Origin: Candidatus Nomurabacteria bacterium
GTDB taxonomy: Bacteria > Patescibacteria > Paceibacteria > UBA9973
NCBI GenBank assembly: GCA_026396015.1
Contig: JAPLXP010000002.1
Location: 1 to 64,000 of the forward strand
Direction: 5' to 3'
Length of the DNA: 64,000 bases
Both the position numbers and the translations under genes were made by a program. The stretch's first letter is position 1. Each line of letters starts with the position of its first letter. Below are positions 7,446 to 16,903 of the stretch, piece after piece. The notes below the pieces were generated by a model, which was not told the DNA's origin, ran no database searches, and worked only from the letters and a program-made list of their open reading frames with translations.

Positions 7446-8711
7446 TTATTCGTATCTTAATGCATCGATAGGGTCGAGCTTCGCAGCTTTTAGCGCCGGG
7501 AAAATTCCGAATATCAATCCAATCAAGACAGACACTCCAACCGAGATGATAATAGCAAAAGGAGAAATAATAAATGACCAATCATATCCCGCATACTGTG
7601 CACCGATAGATATCAAAAATGAGACGATACTGCCAAAGACAATACCGACGAGACCACCGAGTGATGTCAGGATAATAGCTTCAAATAAAAATTGGTTTTG
7701 AATCTGTTTTCTTGTAGCACCTAGAGCTTTACGTAGTCCGATCTCGCGAGTACGCTCCGTCACTGTTACAAGCATTATATTCATAATACCTATACCACCG
7801 ACGATCAGTGAAATACCAGCCATCAATCCTAGGAACATACGCAATACATCCGTGATACTCGTGAGCACCTTGATAGCATCAGCTAGGTCTCGTACAGAAA
7901 AATCGTCATCATCATTACCACCTATACGATGTTGGCGTCGTAGAGTATTTTGTATATCAGAAATTGTGGATTTTACATTTGCTGTATCGTTTACCTTAGC
8001 ACGGATAAATTGAACATAGTCGATACCTAGAATTTGTCTCTGACCTATAGAGAAAGGAATAAATACTTGATCGTCTTGATTCTGGAATGCTACAGTCCCC
8101 ATCTTTTTCTGAATACCAATAACTCGAAATGGAATACTTCCTCCTGAATTTCCAGAAGATTTTATCTTTACGATATTTCCAATAGCTCCTCCATTTGGGA
8201 AGATAGCAGTGGCCACATCATATCCGAGCACGATAACATTTGCACCAGAATTTGCCTGATCATCAGAAAAGAATTCACCGCTCTCCATCTCCACATTTTG
8301 TACGCGAGGATAGCTGCCGTCTGTCGCAGTAAAGGATGTATCTATACTCTCTCCATTACCTATCACGGTAGTATTACCACGTACAAAAGCTGCGACATCT
8401 GTCACATTTGGAGCATTGCCTATGTCACGAATTGCTGCTACGTCTGACAATGTTAATGTTTTTATTTGCACACCGAATACTGCTGCAGGAGGACCACTGT
8501 CATTACTCTTGCCAGGTAGTACACCAACTAGATTGCTGCCGAGTTTAGTGATCTGACCCAATACCAGAGACTGAGCTCCAGCACCCAGCGAGATGATTAT
8601 TATCACACCGGCCACTCCTATCACCACACCGAGTATCGTCAAAAAAGACCTGACCTTGCGGGCCAGTAGTGTCCTCCATGTCATACTAAATGTTGCAATA
8701 AATGTTTTCAT
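7446..8711 (-). CDS. MacB-type ABC transporter permease (first)
   Basis: 421 aa, paralogous to the downstream permease. The N-terminal helix TILGVVIGVAGVIIIISLGA is followed by a periplasmic-type domain and the FtsX module GGIGIMNIMLVTVTERTREIG, ending FPALKAAKLDPIDALRYE. The start MKTFIATFSM is chosen over a longer frame because it lies 1 nt after the ATPase stop and a GAGGAAGC Shine-Dalgarno-like sequence precedes it. The longer version would overlap the ATPase gene by 19 codons. Confidence 0.9.
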   Translation of the reverse strand: MKTFIATFSMTWRTLLARKVRSFLTILGVVIGVAGVIIIISLGAGAQSLVLGQITKLGSNLVGVLPGKSNDSGPPAAVFGVQIKTLTLSDVAAIRDIGNAPNVTDVAAFVRGNTTVIGNGESIDTSFTATDGSYPRVQNVEMESGEFFSDDQANSGANVIVLGYDVATAIFPNGGAIGNIVKIKSSGNSGGSIPFRVIGIQKKMGTVAFQNQDDQVFIPFSIGQRQILGIDYVQFIRAKVNDTANVKSTISDIQNTLRRQHRIGGNDDDDFSVRDLADAIKVLTSITDVLRMFLGLMAGISLIVGGIGIMNIMLVTVTERTREIGLRKALGATRKQIQNQFLFEAIILTSLGGLVGIVFGSIVSFLISIGAQYAGYDWSFIISPFAIIISVGVSVLIGLIFGIFPALKAAKLDPIDALRYE

Positions 8712-8712
8712 T

Positions 8713-9429
8713 TTAAGCTTCCTCTTCTTCTTTTGAATGCAATCTCTCTGCCTCAGCGACAGCCTCATCGGCTACGATGTCTCCATCACGAATAGTCACG
8801 ATGCGCTTTGCGTGCATTGCCACACTAGTGTCATGAGTCACCAGGATTATAGTCTTGCCTTCATTATTTAATCTCTCCAATATGTGCATCACGGTAGATC
8901 CAGATTTTGAATCCAGATTTCCTGTAGGCTCATCAGCAAAGATTACCTTTGGATCACAGACTAGTGCACGTGCTATAGCTACGCGCTGCTTTTGACCACC
9001 CGATATTTGATTGCTCATAAAATCTAGACGATGACCTAGTCCTACAGCTTCCAGAGCACTCTTTGCACGTGCCTGTGCATCCCCTTTTTTAGAGCTGTAT
9101 TGTAGTGGTAGAGCCACATTGTCCAATACCGTAGTACGTGGCAATAGATTGAATGACTGAAAGACGAATCCAATACGCTCATTTCTAATACGAGCCAAAT
9201 CATCATCACTAAAATTTTTAGTATCCACATTATCAAAAAGATAATCACCAGTAGTCGGACGATCGAGAAATCCTATTATGTGCATCATTGTAGATTTACC
9301 AGATCCAGAAGGACCCATAATCGCGACGAATTCCCCTTCTGCGACAGAAAGATTTATACCCTTGAGAACATTTGTCACGACACCACCGTTGTCATAACTT
9401 TTAATTATATTTTTAAGTTGTATCAACAT
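8713..9429 (-). CDS. ABC transporter ATPase (LolD/MacB-type)
   Basis: 238 aa with all ATPase motifs: Walker A GPSGSGKST, signature SGGQKQRVAIARAL, Walker B VIFADEPTGNLDS, and a switch histidine in LVTHDTSVA. The closest recognised group is the LolD/MacB/FtsE branch, matching the neighbouring FtsX-domain permeases and HlyD-type adaptor. It is 3 nt after the adaptor gene. Confidence 0.94.
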   Translation of the reverse strand: MLIQLKNIIKSYDNGGVVTNVLKGINLSVAEGEFVAIMGPSGSGKSTMMHIIGFLDRPTTGDYLFDNVDTKNFSDDDLARIRNERIGFVFQSFNLLPRTTVLDNVALPLQYSSKKGDAQARAKSALEAVGLGHRLDFMSNQISGGQKQRVAIARALVCDPKVIFADEPTGNLDSKSGSTVMHILERLNNEGKTIILVTHDTSVAMHAKRIVTIRDGDIVADEAVAEAERLHSKEEEEA

Positions 9430-9432
9430 AAA

Positions 9433-10977
9433 TTATTGTTTGATCAGCAAGACAAATTCTTCACCATTTGATATTCCAGAAGTCACATCTACTAGACCAC
9501 CATCACCCTCTAGTCCAGTTGTCACAGGAACTTCCTTATATGTTTTCTTTTTTGTGTCAGTCACGATGCGGATAATCTTGCCTGTATCTTTTGTGATCAA
9601 TGCACGAGAAGGCACGACGATCGCACCAGCTTTTTCGGCAATCAATATAGTCATATTTGCAGTCATACCAGGGCGCAATCCAGGAACCTGCTCAATTGTT
9701 GATTTTATTTTATAATTTACAACACCAGATACAACAGTAGAAGAGGGATCGACTTCTGTGATAACACCAGTAAAGACCTTGTCTACACCAAATGCATCAA
9801 AATTTACAGACACAGTTGCACCCAGTTTAACATTGGCAATATTTGCTTCATTTATATTTGCTTCTAGATACATATTCTTTATATCTTGCAAAATCATGAC
9901 TTCTTTTTGAGGTACAGCCAATTCTCCAATTTTAATATCAAGAGATGTGATAGTACCATCTGCAGGTGCACGCAATATTGTATTTTCATACACGGCACTC
10001 GCCTGCTCGAACTGACCCTGAGCCTGGAGAATATCTGCCTTTGCTAGATCAATGTCTGCAGGGCGAGCCTGAGACTTCTTGAGGGCCAACTCTGCAGTCC
10101 TCTGATCTATAACTGCAGAAGCAGTAGCCAATGCAGCAGACTGAGTTTTTAGTGCACTCTGATAAGCATTGTAGTTTGTAAGATAATTTGATGCCTTTTT
10201 ATTTGGAATACTTACAGTCCAGTCATTTATAGTCACAGAGCCCGTAGCTGGCAACGCAATATACAATCCTGAATTACCGATTTGTTGAGGACTAGATGTA
10301 TTCAAAGTACCAGACCCAGAAACCAATCCTGATGTACTAAAGTAAAGACCATTACCAGTCTGATACACAGATATCTTGATATCACCTTCTTTACCACCAG
10401 AATAATTACCAGAGATTACTAGAGGTGTATAATTTTGAGTATTAGAAGATGGAACAGCTTCTGGATATGAATTCAATAAATTATTATAAGCATTTTGAAC
10501 CAGAGTATCTTGTGTTAGTTTTATATTTTGAAGATCGCGGTTCGCATTGTCTAATGCAATTGTTGAAATAATTATTTCTTCATTTGATGCGCCGGATAAT
10601 ATTTTGTCATATTTAGCTTTTGCTGCAGCTACAGCACCACGAGCAGAAGTCAAAGATGCCCCGACTGTACCCTGATCAAGAGTAGCGAGTATTTGCCCTT
10701 TTCGCACTACGTCCCCCACCTTTACTCGAACAGAAGTCACAATACCACTACCATTGAAAGATAATTTTAAATCAGTATTCGAAGTCACTTGCCCTGTGGC
10801 CAGTACGGTCTGCTTTAGATCTACTGTCTTTGCAAAATCTGTGGTTGTATTTTTGGCTGCATCATTCATATGCATTAGCTTGTACCCTCCCCAAATAACC
10901 ACGATTAATCCGAGTGGAATTAGAATTCTTTTTCTTAGAGTAAATTCTTTAATTTTTTGTATAAATGTTTTTTCCAT
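9433..10977 (-). CDS. MacA/HlyD-type membrane fusion adaptor
   Basis: 514 aa. Membrane anchor at about 15-33, a lipoyl-like half (DLKLSFNGSGIVTSVRVKVG, then VVRKGQILATLDQ), a long coiled-coil region broken by an insertion of about 110 residues rich in G, S, N and T (about 165-270), the second lipoyl half (ILRAPADGTITSLDIKIGEL), then a beta-barrel and membrane-proximal domain. In didermic bacteria these proteins join MacB to TolC. No outer-membrane factor is visible here, so it may act as a substrate-binding or sealing element in a single-membrane cell. The insertion in the hairpin is unusual. Confidence 0.88.
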   Translation of the reverse strand: MEKTFIQKIKEFTLRKRILIPLGLIVVIWGGYKLMHMNDAAKNTTTDFAKTVDLKQTVLATGQVTSNTDLKLSFNGSGIVTSVRVKVGDVVRKGQILATLDQGTVGASLTSARGAVAAAKAKYDKILSGASNEEIIISTIALDNANRDLQNIKLTQDTLVQNAYNNLLNSYPEAVPSSNTQNYTPLVISGNYSGGKEGDIKISVYQTGNGLYFSTSGLVSGSGTLNTSSPQQIGNSGLYIALPATGSVTINDWTVSIPNKKASNYLTNYNAYQSALKTQSAALATASAVIDQRTAELALKKSQARPADIDLAKADILQAQGQFEQASAVYENTILRAPADGTITSLDIKIGELAVPQKEVMILQDIKNMYLEANINEANIANVKLGATVSVNFDAFGVDKVFTGVITEVDPSSTVVSGVVNYKIKSTIEQVPGLRPGMTANMTILIAEKAGAIVVPSRALITKDTGKIIRIVTDTKKKTYKEVPVTTGLEGDGGLVDVTSGISNGEEFVLLIKQ

Positions 10978-10980
10978 ATT

Positions 10981-11364
10981 TTATTTAATACCAGTTAGTT
11001 CTACGTCGAAAATCAAAGTTGCATTTGCAGGTATGACCGGTGGTATTCCAGCCGCTCCGTATGCTTTTTCAGGTGCGATAGTTAATGTCTTCTTTTCTCC
11101 CACCTTCATACTAACGAGACCTTCATCCCAACCTTTTATAACCATTCCTGAGCCTAATTTAAATTCAAAAGGTTGAACATGGCCAAACTTAGGATCTACA
11201 TTTGAATCAAACACGGTGCCATCTACAAGGCGACCAGTATAATTCATTGATAATACATCTCCATTTTTTGATATTTTTTCCATAGGTTTATATTTTAGTA
11301 AAAAGTAAAAAGCGACAAAAGTTAAAACAATGATTAATAATGAAATAATTAATTTTTTATTCAT
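10981..11364 (-). CDS. Membrane-anchored FKBP-type peptidyl-prolyl isomerase
   Basis: 127 aa: an N-terminal anchor (residues about 4-22) and one FKBP domain with VLSMNYTGRLVDGTVFDSN, FKLGSGMVIKGWDEGLVSM and IPPVIPANATLIFDVEL, which include the usual active-site aromatic and V-I positions. It probably accelerates proline isomerisation outside the membrane. It leads the MacAB-like operon (3-nt gap to the adaptor), suggesting it helps fold transport components or substrates. Confidence 0.92.
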   Translation of the reverse strand: MNKKLIISLLIIVLTFVAFYFLLKYKPMEKISKNGDVLSMNYTGRLVDGTVFDSNVDPKFGHVQPFEFKLGSGMVIKGWDEGLVSMKVGEKKTLTIAPEKAYGAAGIPPVIPANATLIFDVELTGIK

Positions 11365-11377
11365 ATAGGGTTAAATT

Positions 11378-11409
11378 AAAATGCTACTATAAGCATATAG
11401 TAGCATTTT
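11378..11409 (-). terminator. Terminator after the P-type ATPase/small protein operon
   Basis: 14-bp stem AAAATGCTACTATA (11378-11391) with 11396-11409, loop AGCA, followed on the minus strand by a T-rich tract. It sits just upstream of the FKBP gene. Confidence 0.85.
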
Positions 11410-11426
11410 GGGGACATTTTTTAAAG

Positions 11427-11588
11427 CTAAATTAATCCCATTAGTAGAGCAAAAGTAAATGCTACACCGAGAATTCCAAGCACAGGATGTATCTTCCATA
11501 GAATAATATCGATAAGCAAAAGAATACCAAAATATAGATATCCGATGTGACCAATAGTGATTAGAACTTTTGAAAAAATTGTATTCAT
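11427..11588 (-). CDS. Small membrane protein, 53 aa
   Basis: An open frame MNTIFSKVLITIGHIGYLYF... ends with TAG at 11427. It encodes two hydrophobic segments (about residues 8-30 and 35-53) joined by a short WKIHP turn. It begins 3 nt after the P-type ATPase stop and ends just before the operon terminator, so it is transcribed with the pump. Its role is unknown; it could be a small accessory subunit of the metal ATPase. Support is the tight spacing and the terminator placement; no family was recognised. Confidence 0.6.
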   Translation of the reverse strand: MNTIFSKVLITIGHIGYLYFGILLLIDIILWKIHPVLGILGVAFTFALLMGLI

Positions 11589-11591
11589 ATT

Positions 11592-13439
11592 TTATATAAT
11601 ATCACGCCCAGCACGCAGTGCATAGAGTATAACAACAATATCAATACCCTCTTGAATCAAAGCGCCATATAGTGGTAAAAGCTTTCCAGACAGAGACACA
11701 AACATACAGACAGCAGAAAGTCCAATACCGATAAAGATTCCCTCTCGAGCTACTCGTACAGTACGTACAGCAATCTTATAGGCTTCAGGAACCTTCTCGA
11801 TAGATCCAGACACTATTACGATATCAGCGCTCTCTGATGCAGCAGTAGCTCCATGTGAACCTAATGCAATACCAACGTCCGCTTGTGCCAATGCTGGTGC
11901 ATCATTCACACCATCACCGATCATAGCTACTTTTAATCCGCTCTTTTGAAGATCTCGAACAACAGTCAATTTTTCATCTGGAAGACATTCTGCTTTGTAT
12001 TCATTTATCTTCATAGATGAAGCTATCGAAACTGCAACACTCTCCTTGTCTCCAGAGAGCAACATGAATCTTTTAATTCCCAAAGTTGATAAATCTGAGA
12101 AAACTTTTCTTGCCTCTGGACGAATTTCATCCTTAAAAGATATCATTCCAATTAAATTAGTCCCCTTGCCCAGATAGACAGGAATGACTCCTTCATTTCT
12201 AGTCTTCACATATTCTTTATTTAGCTCATCACTCACGACAATTCCATTCTTTACAAGGTAAGCCAACTTTCCAAAGAAATATTTTTCACCATTTACTATA
12301 CCATTCACGCCGTCGCCAAATACTTCTTTGAAATCATCTGGGTAGATTAATTTATGAGACTTTGAATGAGCATGATCTACGAGTGATCGTGCAAAAATAT
12401 GAACAGACAATTGATCCAGTGACGCAGCTATTTTTATAACTTCATCTTCTGCAATACCAGCAAAGCCTTTTATTTCGTGTATAGCGGGAATACCCATTGT
12501 GATAGTGCCTGTCTTATCGAATACGCACATATCTACTTTTGAGAGTAGTTCTAGCGCGCCACCATTTTTGACTATGATACCTACGCGAGACGCACGGCTC
12601 ATGCCAGACATGAATGCGATAGGAGTAGCTAGTATGAGTGGACATGGAGTAGCTACTACGAGCACAGCGAGCATTCTAATCGGTCCACCAAAATAATATG
12701 CGAGTGCTGCCATGATGATAGTAAATACAGTAAAGTAAACACTGTATTTATCTGCCATTCGCACAAAAGGAGCTTTATTTTCTTCAGCTTGACGCACCAT
12801 ATTGATAATCGTGTGAAGTCTTGAATCAGACAATTCTTTTGTGACACGGATTTCCAATGCCGCATCAGTATTTTTTGTACCAGCGAGGACTACACTACCA
12901 ACTTCTTTTTTATTTGGCACAGACTCCCCTGTCATCACAGATTCATCTACGTAAGATTCTCCATTTTCAACCACACCATCAGAAGGAATAATTTCTCCGG
13001 CCTTTACTATTATGTAGTCATTTATTTTAATTTCAGAGCTATCGATATCCACTACTCCGTTATCTTTTTTGACATGAGTCTTCTGTGGTATCAGATTCAG
13101 CAAGTCAGAGAGTGCGCGTCGAGCACGATTCATAGCATATGATTCCAATGCCTCTCCACCTGAGAGCATGAGCAGTACGATAATACCTGGGAGATACTGT
13201 CCGAATATCAATGAACACAATAATGCCAATCCAGCCACAAGATCTACACCAAAATGTTTTTTAATAATACTCGATACTATCTCGTACCAAAGGGGTATAG
13301 AAAAAATACAAAGAATAGCTAATGATAACTGTTGGGCAAATAAATTTATTTTAAAAATGTAGGAAATAAAAACAAGCAGCAATGCACTCAGTGCGACAAA
13401 AGGAGTCCATGATCGGACCTTGGAAATAATATGTATCAT
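11592..13439 (-). CDS. Heavy-metal (P1B-type) cation-transporting ATPase
   Basis: 615 aa, without an N-terminal metal-binding (HMA) domain. Motifs in order: TGES in the actuator (VMTGESVP), ion-site helix LVVATPCPLILATPIAF, phosphorylation loop CVFDKTGTITMG, and hinge GDGVNDAPALAQADVGIALG. The membrane motif is TPC rather than the common CPC, so metal preference cannot be assigned; zinc, cadmium, cobalt or copper are possible. TGC-TATAAT ends 6 nt before the ATG, predicting a leaderless mRNA. A 53-aa membrane protein follows. Confidence 0.92.
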   Translation of the reverse strand: MIHIISKVRSWTPFVALSALLLVFISYIFKINLFAQQLSLAILCIFSIPLWYEIVSSIIKKHFGVDLVAGLALLCSLIFGQYLPGIIVLLMLSGGEALESYAMNRARRALSDLLNLIPQKTHVKKDNGVVDIDSSEIKINDYIIVKAGEIIPSDGVVENGESYVDESVMTGESVPNKKEVGSVVLAGTKNTDAALEIRVTKELSDSRLHTIINMVRQAEENKAPFVRMADKYSVYFTVFTIIMAALAYYFGGPIRMLAVLVVATPCPLILATPIAFMSGMSRASRVGIIVKNGGALELLSKVDMCVFDKTGTITMGIPAIHEIKGFAGIAEDEVIKIAASLDQLSVHIFARSLVDHAHSKSHKLIYPDDFKEVFGDGVNGIVNGEKYFFGKLAYLVKNGIVVSDELNKEYVKTRNEGVIPVYLGKGTNLIGMISFKDEIRPEARKVFSDLSTLGIKRFMLLSGDKESVAVSIASSMKINEYKAECLPDEKLTVVRDLQKSGLKVAMIGDGVNDAPALAQADVGIALGSHGATAASESADIVIVSGSIEKVPEAYKIAVRTVRVAREGIFIGIGLSAVCMFVSLSGKLLPLYGALIQEGIDIVVILYALRAGRDII

Positions 13440-13445
13440 ATGTGC

Positions 13446-13451
13446 ATTATA
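13446..13451 (-). promoter_or_regulatory. Leaderless-type -10 of the metal ATPase
   Basis: TATAAT preceded by TGC, 6 nt before the ATG at 13439, in the 18-nt gap after comEC. Confidence 0.65.
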
Positions 13452-13457
13452 GCATAA

Positions 13458-14753
13458 CTACTTTTTGCCCCGAGAGATCCAATAAATAACAAGAATATAA
13501 AGGGAAATAACAACATATATAGGAAAAGAATGAATTATAATACTGGCGAGTGGTAAAGATGCAAAAATATGAATAGTTTTTAATATATAAAATAGTGATA
13601 TATAAGCAACATATCCAAATATTATAGATAAACCAGAGCTAATAAATCCAACAACACCCACGATAAACGCCGAGAGCATTGTAATAGGAATAAATGGCAA
13701 AATTAAAACATTGGCTGGGAATGATACGAGAGACAATACTCCAGTGCTATAGAGTAGCAGTGGCAGTACTGCAATCTCGGCTGCAATAGTAGTAGCAGCT
13801 ATCTCTCTTATTCCAAACCGGCTAGGCAACCAAAGTACCCAGATCCCTACCCGAGGGGTAATATACAGAATTCCAAATGTCGCAAGAAATGATAATTGAA
13901 ACGAGGAATCAGTCACAACTCTCGGGTCGTAAGCAAACATCAAGAGACCTGCTACCACCAATGCCCTACCCGCATCATATTCACGTCCATGAATCCTACC
14001 AAGAAGTGCGATACATGCCATGACCCCAGCACGCACGGCAGAAGCACCAGACCCAGCCATCACTACGAATAGGATTATCATAAATATTCCAAATCCAGCA
14101 GAGATAGTTTTTGATAAAAATAAATTAAATATGCGCATGACCGATGTGGCGACTATGGTCACATTGTATCCCGAGAGTGCGATGATATGTATAGTACCTG
14201 TCGTCACAAATTCATCACGAGTCTCATTGCTAAAGTTCCCCTTCGATCCGAGGAGTAGTCCTCCTGCTAAATCACTTTCAGGTGAACGTAATGCTCGATT
14301 GATATTTTTTGTAAAAGAATTTCTTAATTTAAATAAATATTTTTTAATAAAATTTCCATTATTGTGAGACAAAACATCCACCCCTGCATACTGCACAATA
14401 AAATAAATATCTCTATTAGATAGGTATCTTTGGTAATTAAATTCTTTGCCAGTATTGGTTATAAAATTTTCTGGAGTTTCCAATTTGCCTACTACATGTA
14501 TCTCATCTCCGTATTCTATATCTGTATCAATACTTGCCACTACCAATATATTAGTGTCTGTACCTTTTGGATTCACAATCAGTCTCTGATTCCCAGTACG
14601 AACATCTGGTGCATCTACGACCACTCCATCAAATTCTATCCTCTTCCCTACACTATCAAAATACCCACGCGGTGACGTAGGTATAAAATACAAAAAGCGT
14701 ATGAGTGCTATAGATAAAAGTATTATTACAATTATTATTTCACGAGTTCGCAT
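13458..14753 (-). CDS. comEC: ComEC/Rec2-type DNA uptake channel, without metallo-beta-lactamase domain
   Basis: 431 aa. Residues 1-160 form the N-terminal OB-like DUF4131 part (ILVVASIDTDIEYGDEIHVVGKLE, in pieces). The competence domain follows: LLLGSKGNFSNETRDEFVTTGTIHIIALSGYNV and many membrane helices with GASAVRAGVMACIALLGRI. ComEC carries incoming single-stranded DNA through the membrane. The C-terminal nuclease-like metallo-beta-lactamase domain of long ComEC versions is absent. Its start overlaps rnhA by 19 nt, implying translational coupling. Together with the type IV pilus genes it suggests natural DNA uptake, probably for nucleotides as well as recombination. Confidence 0.93.
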   Translation of the reverse strand: MRTREIIIVIILLSIALIRFLYFIPTSPRGYFDSVGKRIEFDGVVVDAPDVRTGNQRLIVNPKGTDTNILVVASIDTDIEYGDEIHVVGKLETPENFITNTGKEFNYQRYLSNRDIYFIVQYAGVDVLSHNNGNFIKKYLFKLRNSFTKNINRALRSPESDLAGGLLLGSKGNFSNETRDEFVTTGTIHIIALSGYNVTIVATSVMRIFNLFLSKTISAGFGIFMIILFVVMAGSGASAVRAGVMACIALLGRIHGREYDAGRALVVAGLLMFAYDPRVVTDSSFQLSFLATFGILYITPRVGIWVLWLPSRFGIREIAATTIAAEIAVLPLLLYSTGVLSLVSFPANVLILPFIPITMLSAFIVGVVGFISSGLSIIFGYVAYISLFYILKTIHIFASLPLASIIIHSFPIYVVISLYILVIYWISRGKK

Positions 14754-15202
14754 TTGCCTGTACTTGAAAAACTTGTAGCTATTTGATCAGCGCGTTCGTT
14801 GTAAATGTGGCCACTGTGGCCTTTTACTTTTTCCCATGAGAGTTTGCCCTGGTATCCACGTACCAGACCGATGAGTTCCTGCCAGAGATCTTGATTCAAT
14901 ACAGGTTTTTTATTTGCAGTTCTCCAGCCATTGCGCTCCCAGTTTGCGACCCAAGAATTCACTCCACCTAGTACATAGGCAGAATCAGCACAGATATTTA
15001 CCTCAGGGAAACTTTTTAGACTAGACAAATATCGCAGTGTCTCAATCACTCCTTTTAATTCCATTCGGTTATTTGTAGTAGCCTTTTCATAACCACCTAG
15101 CTCATATACAATTTTATCTCCCTCCACCATCACAGCACCATATCCCCCAGGTCCAGGATTCCCTAGTGAAGATCCGTCTGTATATACATCAATTTTTTTC
15201 AT
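14735..15202 (-). CDS. rnhA: Ribonuclease HI
   Basis: 155 aa. Active-site residues are in place: D in IDVYTDGSSLGNPGPGG, E in NNRMELKGV, D in ICADSAYVLGG, and the HxxxxNERAD end (VKGHSGHIYNERADQIA). It removes RNA from RNA-DNA hybrids. Two starts are possible. ATG 15211 overlaps the recJ stop (TAATG), favouring coupling. ATG 15202 lies exactly 7 nt after a TATAAT box, favouring an independent leaderless mRNA and a cleaner N terminus (MKKIDVYT). The shorter form is reported here. Confidence 0.95.
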   Translation of the reverse strand: MKKIDVYTDGSSLGNPGPGGYGAVMVEGDKIVYELGGYEKATTNNRMELKGVIETLRYLSSLKSFPEVNICADSAYVLGGVNSWVANWERNGWRTANKKPVLNQDLWQELIGLVRGYQGKLSWEKVKGHSGHIYNERADQIATSFSSTGKCELVK

Positions 15203-15210
15203 ACTATTCA

Positions 15211-16875
15211 TTATACTATATCTACTATTCTTAATCGTAATTCTGTCCTACCAGCAAAGAAACTCTTTTCAAATGTCGCCAGTAGATTTATCTTGTCCCC
15301 ATCATTTAATTTAAAAGTCTCGCGAGTTTTGAAGAATGCAATAGCTTTGACTGCCCTCCGGCGAGAGTCCATGAATACTATTTCGAGGTGATTCTTCTCC
15401 TTTCCAAATTCTTTCAATGCAGCGATTTGAATATTTTCAAATTTAAAAATTGGTTTTGGGTTCCCCATTCCAAATGGGGCCATCTTTTCAATTACTTTAT
15501 AATTCTCGTTATTTACATCATCTAGTGTTATCGATGCATCTATCATGTAGGAATTATTATTTTCTTCTACCTCATCTGTTTTATTTGAAATAATATTCGC
15601 ATGCACAATATTGAGTCTCTCTTCGAGAAAATGAACTTCAGAATGCGACACAGCAAATCCCCCCGCCCCCACGTGACCACCGAATTCAAGAAGACTATTT
15701 TCTGGTAGCCCTGTCATCAGTTCTACAACATTCACTGATCCCCAAGTTCTACATGATCCACGGATAGTGTCACTACCCTCTTGCCCCCAGACAAAGACTG
15801 GCTTTTTGTATTCCTCTGCGATTTTAGATGCCACGAGTCCGAGTACTCCTACGCGCCAATCAGGATTACCGATCACAATTATTTCTTTTTCCTCGCGCGC
15901 GGACATTTTGTGCTTCACATCTTTCATAATGTGCGCGACTATTGTCTTTCTCTCTGTATTTATTTTATCCAGATGAGTGGCAAGAGTTTTTGCTTGAACG
16001 AGATCAGTAGTAGAAAGAAGTTCAAAGGCACGCATTGGACTATCCATGCGTGATGCTGCATTTAGCTTTGGAGCAATAGTAAAACCAACATCATCTTCAA
16101 TAATATTTTTAGGATCTACACTCGCCTTCTTTAGCAATTCAGCGAGTCCTGGTCTTCGAGCCTTTTGTAATACTTTCAAACCATAGTATGCAAGAACTCT
16201 ATTCTCGTGGAGCAGTGGAACTTGATCTGCAATAGTAGCGAGTCCTGCCATGTCCAATAGCCACTTCTCCCAGCCACTTTGAATATTCCAATACTCTCCA
16301 TATTTTTTAATCAAACCCTGCACAAGCTTGAAGGCCAGTCCTGCGCCGCAGAGCATGTCATCTGGATAGCTACAATCATTCTGTTTTGGATTGATTATCG
16401 CATAGGCCTTTGGTATGTGCTCGTGTGGAAGGTGGTGGTCTGTGATAATCACATCGATGCCATTCGCAGTCGCAGTAGCGACCTCATCTACTGCAGTGAT
16501 ACCCAGATCAAAAGTAACCACGAGTTTTACATCTGTCTTAATAAATTCATCGACAGCCTCTTTGTTTAGACCGTACCCTTCTAGGTGCCTGTCTGGTATG
16601 TAAACTAGAAAATTCTCATATCCAATCTTTATAAAAAAATCATGCATTATCACAGCAGCAGGAATACCATCACAATCATAGTCACTATAGACCACTATTT
16701 TTTCTTTTGCCTCTACAGCTTCAAATATTCGTATGCAAGAACGCTCCATGTCTTTCAATAGATATGGGTCATAAATATCGGTCTCGTAATTTGGATTTAG
16801 GAATTTATCTGCATCTTCAATACTTATCCCTCTATTCTTCAAAAGTATTCCTAGTAGTTCAGTATGGTTTGGCAT
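15211..16875 (-). CDS. recJ: Single-stranded-DNA exonuclease RecJ
   Basis: 554 aa. The DHH domain shows VVYSDYDCDGIPAAVIMHDF and ITDHHLPHE; the DHHA1 part shows LLEFGGHVGAGGFAVS; a C-terminal OB-like region ends RTELRLRIVDIV. RecJ degrades 5'-ended single-stranded DNA in repair and recombination. It is followed by rnhA with a TAATG overlap. A TACAAT hexamer lies 7 nt before the ATG and the divergent HIT gene starts 28 nt away, so both promoters are packed into that gap. Confidence 0.96.
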   Translation of the reverse strand: MPNHTELLGILLKNRGISIEDADKFLNPNYETDIYDPYLLKDMERSCIRIFEAVEAKEKIVVYSDYDCDGIPAAVIMHDFFIKIGYENFLVYIPDRHLEGYGLNKEAVDEFIKTDVKLVVTFDLGITAVDEVATATANGIDVIITDHHLPHEHIPKAYAIINPKQNDCSYPDDMLCGAGLAFKLVQGLIKKYGEYWNIQSGWEKWLLDMAGLATIADQVPLLHENRVLAYYGLKVLQKARRPGLAELLKKASVDPKNIIEDDVGFTIAPKLNAASRMDSPMRAFELLSTTDLVQAKTLATHLDKINTERKTIVAHIMKDVKHKMSAREEKEIIVIGNPDWRVGVLGLVASKIAEEYKKPVFVWGQEGSDTIRGSCRTWGSVNVVELMTGLPENSLLEFGGHVGAGGFAVSHSEVHFLEERLNIVHANIISNKTDEVEENNNSYMIDASITLDDVNNENYKVIEKMAPFGMGNPKPIFKFENIQIAALKEFGKEKNHLEIVFMDSRRRAVKAIAFFKTRETFKLNDGDKINLLATFEKSFFAGRTELRLRIVDIV

Positions 16876-16903
16876 ACCAGCAATTGTAACATATAATACA
16901 TTT
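16876..16903. promoter_or_regulatory. Compact divergent promoter region recJ / HIT
   Basis: For HIT: TATAAT at 16892-16897, 6 nt before its ATG, with TTGGCA at 16869-16874 (17-nt spacing, overlapping the first codons of recJ). For recJ: TACAAT on the minus strand (16883-16888), 7 nt before its ATG. Both transcripts are predicted to be leaderless. Confidence 0.65.
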
